From contig CALMMO010000307.1 of the NCBI GenBank assembly GCA_937868455.1, positions 1 to 10,331 of the forward strand: a DNA stretch of 10,331 bases, given 5' to 3'. This document shows positions 1 to 5,419 of this stretch, piece after piece. This DNA comes from an uncultured Marmoricola sp. (GTDB taxonomy: Bacteria > Actinomycetota > Actinomycetes > Propionibacteriales > Nocardioidaceae). The position numbers and the translations under genes are program-made. How positions within the stretch are numbered: the first letter of the stretch is position 1; each line of letters opens with the position of its first letter. The notes beneath the pieces were generated by a model. It was not told the DNA's origin and did not search any database. It saw only the letters and a list, made by a program, of their open reading frames with translations.

Positions 1-272
1 TGAAGCCGAACTGCTCGCTCAACCGGATCGACGAAGGCCCGTTCTACGCGGTCAAGATCATTCCGGGCGATCTGGGCACCAAGGGCGGCCTAGTAACCGA
101 TGAGCGCGGACGAGTGCTGCGTTCGGATGGCTCGGTCATTCAGGGACTCTATGCCTCAGGAAACGTGTCGGCCGCGGTAATGGGCTACACCTACGCTGGG
201 CCCGGAGCCACGATCGGTCCGGCTTTGGTCTTTGGGTATCTGGCCGCCGACGACATCGCCGCAAACGCGTAG
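1..272 (+). CDS. kstD: 3-ketosteroid-delta1-dehydrogenase, C-terminal end (partial)
   Basis: Only the last ~89 codons are present (frame starts at base 3, stop TAG 270-272); the gene enters from the left edge. The translation carries the KstD C-terminal signature: PGDLGTKGG, then GLYASGNVSA, then GYTYAGPGATIGPAL. The Tyr of TYAGPG (codon 192-194) and the second Gly (codon 204-206) correspond to the Tyr/Gly pair (Tyr487 and Gly491 in Rhodococcus KstD1) known to activate the 3-keto group. KstD is a flavoprotein that introduces the C1-C2 double bond into ring A of 3-keto-4-ene steroids, the step that prepares ring B opening. It is followed after 9 nt by the MaoC hydratase on the same strand, the same order as Rv3537-Rv3538. 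A related FAD_binding_2 steroid dehydrogenase cannot be fully excluded because the N-terminal FAD domain is missing, but the signature and neighbours make KstD very likely. Confidence 0.9.
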   Translation, partial: KPNCSLNRIDEGPFYAVKIIPGDLGTKGGLVTDERGRVLRSDGSVIQGLYASGNVSAAVMGYTYAGPGATIGPALVFGYLAADDIAANA

Positions 273-275
273 GAG
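271..275 (+). promoter_or_regulatory. Shine-Dalgarno site for the GTG start at 282
   Basis: AGGAG overlaps the kstD TAG stop and lies 6 nt before GTG 282-284. It supports the GTG start of the hydratase and coupling of its translation to kstD. Confidence 0.65.
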
Positions 276-281
276 CCAACC

Positions 282-1160
282 GTGCCCATCAACCCTGATA
301 TAGCCATTGGCGCTCAACTGCCGACACGGAGTTTTGAGTGGACCGCCTCCGACGTGCTGCTTTATCACTTGGCCATCGGTGCCGGCTCACGGACCGGTGA
401 CAACCTCGACCCAATTGCCCTGCGCTACACCCTCGACAACGACGCGCTGCAGGTCCTGCCTTCGTTCGCACTCGTGGCCCCCTCTTTTCACGAGACCGAT
501 CCCCCGCCTCTGGATCTCCCTGGTTGCGACATCAACCTGGCCCAGGTCGTGCATGGTGCCCAGGCAATCGAGGTTCACCGCCCCTTGCCCACGTCTGGTC
601 ACGCCACGATCTCGACCCGCATCAGTGATGTGTGGGACAAGGGCAAGGCCGCAGTGATCTGGCAAGAGGGTGTGGCTAGCGATGAGTCGGGCCAGCCCCT
701 GTGGACGGTGCGTTCAAGCATCTTCGTGCGTGGCGAGGGAGGCTGGGGAGGCAACCGCGGCAGTTCCGAGTTTTCGACTCCACCCGACCGCGAGGCTGAC
801 TTCTCCGGAGCGTTCTCCGTCACCCCACAACAAGCCATGCTTTATCGGCTCTGTGGTGATCGCAACCCGCTGCACGCTGATCCAGACTTCGCGCAGCGTG
901 CGGGTTTCCCCGCGCCGATCCTGCATGGCCTATGCAGTTACGGGATCGTTTTGCGTGAAGTCACTGATGGTCTCTTAAGCGGCGACGCCGCGGGCGTTGG
1001 CGGGTTCAACGCACGGTTCGCTGGGGTCGTCTTCCCTGGCGAAACTATCGGGGTTCAGGCGTGGGACGAAGGAGACCGAATTGCGATCTCTGCCTCGATC
1101 GCTAGCCCCGAACGAGCCGGAGCTCCGGTGCTCGACGACTGCTATCTGACCAAGGCCTAA
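282..1160 (+). CDS. hsd4B: MaoC-type (R)-specific 2-enoyl-CoA hydratase, steroid side-chain beta-oxidation (Hsd4B/Rv3538 type)
   Basis: 292 aa, GTG start. This is a double-hotdog hydratase-2. The N-terminal hotdog (about residues 10-150) has no catalytic motif. The C-terminal hotdog (about 175-290) carries the hydratase-2 signature YRLCGDRNPLHADPDFA, with catalytic Asp193 and His198, followed by the PILHGLCSYG segment. The N-terminus (FEWTASDVLLYHLAIGAG) closely resembles the Mtb protein Rv3538, which also lies directly after kstD and has a similar length (~286 aa). Known role of that family: hydration of a steroid side-chain 2-enoyl-CoA during beta-oxidation; Rv3538 has also been called ChsH3. 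It is probably co-transcribed with kstD (9-nt gap). The stop TAA (1158-1160) overlaps the TAG of convergent sulP by bases 1158-1159, so there is no room for a classical terminator. The exact chain length of the substrate is inferred, not visible. Confidence 0.88.
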   Translation: MPINPDIAIGAQLPTRSFEWTASDVLLYHLAIGAGSRTGDNLDPIALRYTLDNDALQVLPSFALVAPSFHETDPPPLDLPGCDINLAQVVHGAQAIEVHRPLPTSGHATISTRISDVWDKGKAAVIWQEGVASDESGQPLWTVRSSIFVRGEGGWGGNRGSSEFSTPPDREADFSGAFSVTPQQAMLYRLCGDRNPLHADPDFAQRAGFPAPILHGLCSYGIVLREVTDGLLSGDAAGVGGFNARFAGVVFPGETIGVQAWDEGDRIAISASIASPERAGAPVLDDCYLTKA

Positions 1161-2905
1161 TCCGAAGGGTGGCTCTCCACCACTTCACTGGCATCGTCGC
1201 TGAGTTCTTCATCGAGTTCGAACCAGTCGCCCACCATCGGCTTGGCCGCCTTCACCGCAGCAGAAATGCTGTGCCAAATCTGATCCTCGGCTAGCTGCTC
1301 CATTACTCCAGCGCGCTCGAGAATTTCGCGCACACTGGTGAACACCCGAACCAGCATCACGGTGATGCCGCGCTCGCGCAGGTCGATGATCAACTTGTCG
1401 AGTTGGTTGGCACTCGTGGTGTCCATTTGGTTGGTGGCTTCGAGGTCAAGCACGAGCACCGCTGTGTCTTCACGAGCCTCGACGTAGGCCTCAATCCGCC
1501 CGACCACCGAGCCAGCGTTGGCCCAAAACAGTGGTCCGTCCGGACGCAAGACGCACACGCCGCGCACCACCTTGCGCTGTGGGTCGTTCGCGATGGCGCC
1601 CCACGCGGCCTTCTCCCCACGAACCCGGCCCATTTCATCGATGTCGACTTGCATCGTGCGAAAGATCAGTCCCAGCAACGACTGCCCAATTGCAGCCAAG
1701 AGCCCATAGAGAGGTCCTAGGGCCAGAACCGCGACTACGGCCACCACAGCAGCGACGAGGTCATCGCGGCGTACAAAGGCATAGCGCTTGAACAAGGCCG
1801 GTCGCAGCAACCCCCACACAGCGTGTACGACGATGGCCGACAGGATCACCTTCGGCAACGCCGTCAACAGTCCAGTGGCAAAGACCAGCACTGCCACCAC
1901 CATGAGCGCGGAGACCACGCCGCTAAGTTGAGTCTTCGCTCCGGCGCGCGAATTGGCAGCGGTCTTAGACAGGCTGCCTGCCACTGCGATCCCACCAAAC
2001 AGCGCAGAAGCCAGGTCGGCTAGACCGTTGCCCACAAGTTCGGTGTTGTCCTCGACTCGTTTGCTGGAGGAGGAGAAGGTTCGCGCCGCTGCCAGCCCTT
2101 CGGCTATGCCGACACCCGCGACCGCGATCCCTCCGGTGAGCAGGTCGCTCCACAACGACGGGTCCGGAATCGGGATGCTAGGCACGGGCAATCCGCTGGG
2201 GATGGACCCCACCACGCGGACACCACGCTCGCCAAGGTGCCACACATGCGAGCCAACCACTCCTAGCACCAGCGCCACCAAAGACCAAGGAACCCGTGGC
2301 GCGAGGGCCGACCCACCGAAGATCACCACGAGGGCGGCTAACCCGATCAAGGCGGTGAGAACGTGTGCCTGGCCTATCTCGGCGGCAATTTTCATCAAAC
2401 GAGTGATCAGCGCACCCTGGGGCGGATCAAGCCCGAGCAACCCAGGGACCTCACCCACGATGATCAAGATGACCAGCCCGGTCACAAATCCGGTCACGAT
2501 GGGTTCAGAGAGGAAGTTGGCAACCCAGCCCAACCTCATCAAACCGGCCGCCAGCAACACCACGCCCGCGACCAAGGTGATGCTTGCGGTGAGTTCGACG
2601 GCCTTCGCGGCATCGCCACCGGAGAGTTGTCGCACCAAACTTCCCGAGAGAACGCTGATCGTTGACACCGGGCCAACGAAGAGCACCCGCGATGATCCAA
2701 AGAGCGCGTATGCCAAGAGTGCCGGGGGAAGCGTGTAGAGCCCTACTTGGACCGGAACACCCGCGACAACGGAGTAACCAAGTGCTTGCGGGATGGCCAA
2801 GGCGGCCACCAAAACACCGGCGATCACGTCACCGGCGAGGTTCTCGCGGCGGTATTTGCGCAGATCTCTGATCCCAGGGGGAGTCAAGATCTGCACGGCA
2901 CGCAC
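1157..2905 (-). CDS. SulP/SLC26-family anion transporter with C-terminal STAS domain
   Basis: 582 aa, multi-pass inner-membrane protein. Residues ~22-420 are the transport domain. They carry the SulP hallmark at ~37-86 (AIPQALGYSVVAGVP, then GLYTLPPALLAYALFGSSR, then VGPVSTIS) and the SLSKTAANSRAGAKTQLSG stretch at ~311-329. Residues ~447-555 form a cytoplasmic STAS domain with LVLDLEATNQMDTTSANQL; Asp495-Thr496 sits at the Asp-Ser/Thr position of the family. The tail (~561-582) is acidic. The family moves sulfate, bicarbonate or dicarboxylates; the substrate cannot be read from sequence. The longest reading starts at GTG 2905-2903, but the Shine-Dalgarno AGGTGG touches that codon. GTG at 2896-2894 (codon 4), 9 nt after it, is a better start and gives 579 aa. 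It lies 59 nt downstream of ltp2 on the same strand, so it may be the distal gene of the steroid operon. In Mtb this position holds PPE63, so sulP looks lineage-specific here. Confidence 0.93.
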   Translation of the reverse strand: MRAVQILTPPGIRDLRKYRRENLAGDVIAGVLVAALAIPQALGYSVVAGVPVQVGLYTLPPALLAYALFGSSRVLFVGPVSTISVLSGSLVRQLSGGDAAKAVELTASITLVAGVVLLAAGLMRLGWVANFLSEPIVTGFVTGLVILIIVGEVPGLLGLDPPQGALITRLMKIAAEIGQAHVLTALIGLAALVVIFGGSALAPRVPWSLVALVLGVVGSHVWHLGERGVRVVGSIPSGLPVPSIPIPDPSLWSDLLTGGIAVAGVGIAEGLAAARTFSSSSKRVEDNTELVGNGLADLASALFGGIAVAGSLSKTAANSRAGAKTQLSGVVSALMVVAVLVFATGLLTALPKVILSAIVVHAVWGLLRPALFKRYAFVRRDDLVAAVVAVVAVLALGPLYGLLAAIGQSLLGLIFRTMQVDIDEMGRVRGEKAAWGAIANDPQRKVVRGVCVLRPDGPLFWANAGSVVGRIEAYVEAREDTAVLVLDLEATNQMDTTSANQLDKLIIDLRERGITVMLVRVFTSVREILERAGVMEQLAEDQIWHSISAAVKAAKPMVGDWFELDEELSDDASEVVESHPSD

Positions 2906-2911
2906 CCACCT
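2906..2911 (-). promoter_or_regulatory. Shine-Dalgarno site of sulP
   Basis: On the minus strand AGGTGG (2911-2906) directly abuts GTG 2905-2903 and lies 9 nt before GTG 2896-2894. The spacing favours the second GTG as the true start. Confidence 0.5.
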
Positions 2912-2916
2912 AGTGT

Positions 2917-2954
2917 GGCCTATCGCCCAACGAGATTCATCTCGGGGTTAGGCC
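2917..2954. terminator. Imperfect hairpin between ltp2 and sulP (possible attenuator or weak terminator)
   Basis: Outer arms GGCCTA (2917-2922) and TAGGCC (2949-2954), and inner arms CGAGAT (2931-2936) and ATCTCG (2939-2944), are perfect inverted repeats; a CCC/GGG pairing between them is possible. The structure sits in the only gap (2906-2964) between ltp2 and sulP. No T-run follows on either strand, so intrinsic termination is doubtful. It could lower read-through into sulP or protect the 3' end of the upstream mRNA. Confidence 0.35.
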
Positions 2955-2964
2955 ATCGGCGAGC

Positions 2965-4134
2965 TCAGCGACTGAGAATCAACCCGCTCGTGGGCACGCC
3001 CGTCCCGGCCGTGACAAGCACATGCTGAACATCATCGACCTGATTCACCGACGTGCCTCGCACCTGGCGAACCGCTTCGGCGATGCCGTTCATGCCGTGG
3101 ATATAGGCCTCGCCAAGTTGCCCACCGTGGGTGTTGATTGGGAGGCGTCCGCCGATCTCAATCGCGCCGTCGGCGATGAAATCTTTGGCCTCACCGACAC
3201 CGCAAAATCCCAGCTCTTCCAACTGCATCAAGACGTACGGCGTGAAGTGGTCATAGAGCACAGCCGTGGCGATGTCGGTTGGGGCTAGCTCGGATTGTCG
3301 CCACAGTTCGCGCCCCACGACACCGATCTCGGGAATCCCAATGTTGGGCCGGTAATAAGACGTCATCACGAACTGATCCGGTGCACTGCCCTGGGCCGCT
3401 GCGGTGATAACGGCGGCTGGGTGAGCCAAGTCTTTGGCTCGCTCGGTGGTCGTAACCACCAGCGCCACGGCACCATCGCTTTCTTGACAGCAATCCAGCA
3501 GATGTAGCGGGTCGGCGATCATGCGTGAGGCCTGATGATCAGCCAACGTGATCGGTTTGCCATAGAAGAACGCGGCCGGGTTGTTGGCGGCATGGCGGCG
3601 ATCAGCCACCGCCACCCGCCCAAAGTCTTCGCTGGTGGCGCCCGTCTCGTGCATATAGCGCCGCGCCTGCATAGCCACGGTGGCTGCCGGCGTCGAGAGC
3701 CCAGCGGGATAGCTCCACGCGTTATCGAGGCCGTTGGTGTTCACCTGTGCGTTGGCCCACGAACTGACTTGACCAAAGCGTGAACCCGAGCGTTCGTTGA
3801 ACCCTCGGTAGCACACCACGACATCGGCCACACCAGTCGCCACGGCCATCGCGGCCTGCTGCACGGTCCCGCATGCCGCGCCGCCGCCGTAGTTGATCCG
3901 GCTAAAGAAGCGCAGGTCCCCCATCCCAAGTTCGCGGCCCACCGCAATCTCGGCTGAGGTGTCCATCGTGAACGTGACTAGCCCGTCAACATCGCTGGCG
4001 ACTAACCCAGCATCAGCCAAGGCATGGCCAATGGCCTCAACGCTGAGTTGGAGTTCAGAGCGTCCCGACTCCTTAGAGAACTCGGTCGCCCCGATGCCAA
4101 CGATTGCGGCTTGGCCACTCAAACGGTTGCTCAT
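2965..4134 (-). CDS. ltp2: Ltp2-type steroid retro-aldolase (thiolase-fold lipid-transfer protein)
   Basis: 389 aa, ATG start. Sequence matches remembered Rv3540c (Ltp2, 386 aa) almost end to end: N-terminal GQAAIVGIGATEFSK, GGGAACGTVQ (Cys88), ERSGSRFGQV, DRRHAANNP, LLDCCQESDGA, LYDHFTP and the C-terminal NTHGGQLGEAYIHGMNG and TAGTGVPTSGLIL. Thiolase fold, cytoplasmic. Known role of Ltp2: retro-aldol cleavage of 17-hydroxy-3-oxo-4-pregnene-20-carboxyl-CoA to androst-4-ene-3,17-dione and propionyl-CoA, in complex with the DUF35 domain of ChsH2. Tyr294 (LYDHF) and Tyr344 (EAYIHG) match the two tyrosines I recall as implicated in catalysis. The start codon overlaps the chsH1 TGA as ATGA (4134-4131), indicating coupled translation. 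It is the last of four interlocked genes; sulP follows after 59 nt. Confidence 0.95.
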   Translation of the reverse strand: MSNRLSGQAAIVGIGATEFSKESGRSELQLSVEAIGHALADAGLVASDVDGLVTFTMDTSAEIAVGRELGMGDLRFFSRINYGGGAACGTVQQAAMAVATGVADVVVCYRGFNERSGSRFGQVSSWANAQVNTNGLDNAWSYPAGLSTPAATVAMQARRYMHETGATSEDFGRVAVADRRHAANNPAAFFYGKPITLADHQASRMIADPLHLLDCCQESDGAVALVVTTTERAKDLAHPAAVITAAAQGSAPDQFVMTSYYRPNIGIPEIGVVGRELWRQSELAPTDIATAVLYDHFTPYVLMQLEELGFCGVGEAKDFIADGAIEIGGRLPINTHGGQLGEAYIHGMNGIAEAVRQVRGTSVNQVDDVQHVLVTAGTGVPTSGLILSR

Positions 4135-4511
4135 CGCACTCGCACCCCCACTGTTGCCGTCACGTGGGCTCCTAAGGACACCTGGCCGACAACCTTGATT
4201 TCCATTGTCGTCTCGGTCGCGGCCACCACGTCTCCACTGAAGGTCAAGGTGTCGTAGGGATAGGCCGGAGCCCCCAAACGCACACTGATGCCTGTGACGT
4301 CGTACTCCTCACCGAGTACGTCGGTGACGTAGCGCTCCACTAGACCTGTGGTGGTCAAGATGTTGAGGAAGATGTCCTTGGAGCCATAGGAGGTGGCCAA
4401 GTCGCGGTCATGGTGCACGTCTTGGAAATCGCGAGTGGCAATCGCTGTGCTCACCACGAGCGTCGGGGTGATGGGCAGTTCCCAAGCAGCGAAGGTGTCA
4501 CCGATCTGCAT
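4131..4511 (-). CDS. chsH1: ChsH1, catalytic MaoC-type subunit of the 17-ene steroid-CoA hydratase
   Basis: 126 aa single-hotdog protein, ATG start, close to Rv3541c (129 aa). It shares the block STAIATRDFQDVHHDRD, then GSKDIFLNILTTTGLVERYVTD and YDTLTFSGDVVA. Asp28 (RDF) and His33 (DVHH) match the Asp29/His34 pair I recall as the hydratase catalytic residues of Mtb ChsH1. Known role: with ChsH2 it hydrates 3-oxo-4,17-pregnadiene-20-carboxyl-CoA at C17, giving the substrate that Ltp2 cleaves. The start ATG shares one base with the chsH2 stop (TGATG, 4513-4509) and the stop overlaps the ltp2 start (ATGA). A strong AGGAGG precedes the gene inside the end of chsH2. A stand-alone enzyme is unlikely given the partner genes on both sides. 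Confidence 0.95.
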   Translation of the reverse strand: MQIGDTFAAWELPITPTLVVSTAIATRDFQDVHHDRDLATSYGSKDIFLNILTTTGLVERYVTDVLGEEYDVTGISVRLGAPAYPYDTLTFSGDVVAATETTMEIKVVGQVSLGAHVTATVGVRVR

Positions 4512-5419
4512 CAGGACCTCCTCTCAAAGACGGGCAGCGTCAAGGAGTCGTCGATGCGTTGCCAAGCGACCTGCACTGGCATATCGATCTCAACATCCTC
4601 GGGGCCCATCCCAACCAGTTCAGCCACCATGCGCACACCCTCATCGAGTTCGATCAGACCGAGGAGCAACGGGAGTTGCTTGCCCGGGACTGCGGGATAG
4701 CGGTGGACCACAAACGAGAAGAGGCGACCGACGCCGGAAGACACCACGAAGGTGCGGTCGAATTCGCCACACGATGGGCAGGCTGGCCCGGGAGGGTGGC
4801 GCAGTTCGTGACACGAGCCGCACTGCTGCAACCTCAGTTCCCCTTGGCGTGTCCCCTCCCAAAAGAACTCGGTGTCGCGGTTGATCGCAGGACGCAGCAC
4901 CTTGGTCGGATCAACCGCGTTGGCGTCAGCTTGTTTGGGTCGGTACTTCAGGACCCGAAACAGCATCGTGGCAACCACTTCGTCCTCGACTCGCCACACA
5001 CTTTTCGTGGTGACGAAATATCCCTCGCCCACACCAGTCATCTTCGGCCCGACGACCGAATCCAGCACGGTGGTGACGCTGAGTTGCTCGCCCACGCGCA
5101 GGTAGCGCTCATAGGTTTGCTCGCAGTTAGTGCCAAGCACTGCCGTGAAACCCTGCTCGGTGAGGAACTCCATCATCGAGTGCAACGGATCGTTGGGGTC
5201 GCGTTGAGGGTTAAGCCCACCCATGGTCCACACCTGGGCCATGGCAGGAGGTGCCTCGCCTTGGGTGTATCTGGACAGGGAGTCGCCCATCGCCTCGACC
5301 CAGTTGTTGATCATCGGTTGGTTGACCTGATCGCGGGCGTAGCGCGGGGCGGTCTCGCCCATGACCTGCAACTCCAGGGCTTTGGCCATCACTGCTTCTC
5401 GCAGGTCGATGTCACTCAT
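4511..5419 (-). CDS. chsH2: ChsH2, MaoC-like hotdog fused to a DUF35 (zinc ribbon plus OB-fold) domain
   Basis: 302 aa, ATG start, near the length of Rv3542c (~311 aa). Residues ~28-165 are a MaoC-like hotdog (VNQPMINNWVEAMGD, APPAMAQVWTMGGL, EQTYERYLRVGEQL). The usual hydratase GDxNPxH motif is replaced by GDSLSRY, so this half is probably non-catalytic and shapes the steroid site for ChsH1. Residues ~183-302 are DUF35: the FFWEGTRQGELRLQQC helix, a zinc ribbon with Cys200, Cys203, Cys214 and Cys217, then an OB-fold. In known complexes this domain binds Ltp2 and feeds hydrated product to it. The start overlaps the upstream dehydrogenase stop (ATGA, 5419-5416) and the stop shares a base with chsH1, so all partners of the hydratase-aldolase complex are translationally coupled. 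Confidence 0.94.
   Translation of the reverse strand: MSDIDLREAVMAKALELQVMGETAPRYARDQVNQPMINNWVEAMGDSLSRYTQGEAPPAMAQVWTMGGLNPQRDPNDPLHSMMEFLTEQGFTAVLGTNCEQTYERYLRVGEQLSVTTVLDSVVGPKMTGVGEGYFVTTKSVWRVEDEVVATMLFRVLKYRPKQADANAVDPTKVLRPAINRDTEFFWEGTRQGELRLQQCGSCHELRHPPGPACPSCGEFDRTFVVSSGVGRLFSFVVHRYPAVPGKQLPLLLGLIELDEGVRMVAELVGMGPEDVEIDMPVQVAWQRIDDSLTLPVFERRS
4516..4522 (-). promoter_or_regulatory. Strong Shine-Dalgarno site of chsH1
   Basis: AGGAGGT on the minus strand, inside the last codons of chsH2; AGGAGG ends 5 nt before the ATG at 4511. It is the strongest internal ribosome site of this operon and would support high output of the small catalytic subunit. Confidence 0.7.

Noticed and set aside
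1953..2738. 261-codon plus-strand open frame
   Set aside because: Antisense to the SulP transport domain; Pro/Thr/Ser-rich translation without motifs, a mirror of the transmembrane codons.
2362..2738. Possible extra small genes on the plus strand within sulP
   Set aside because: The translations are low-complexity and polar, with no ribosome site; SulP hallmark motifs on the minus strand explain the region.
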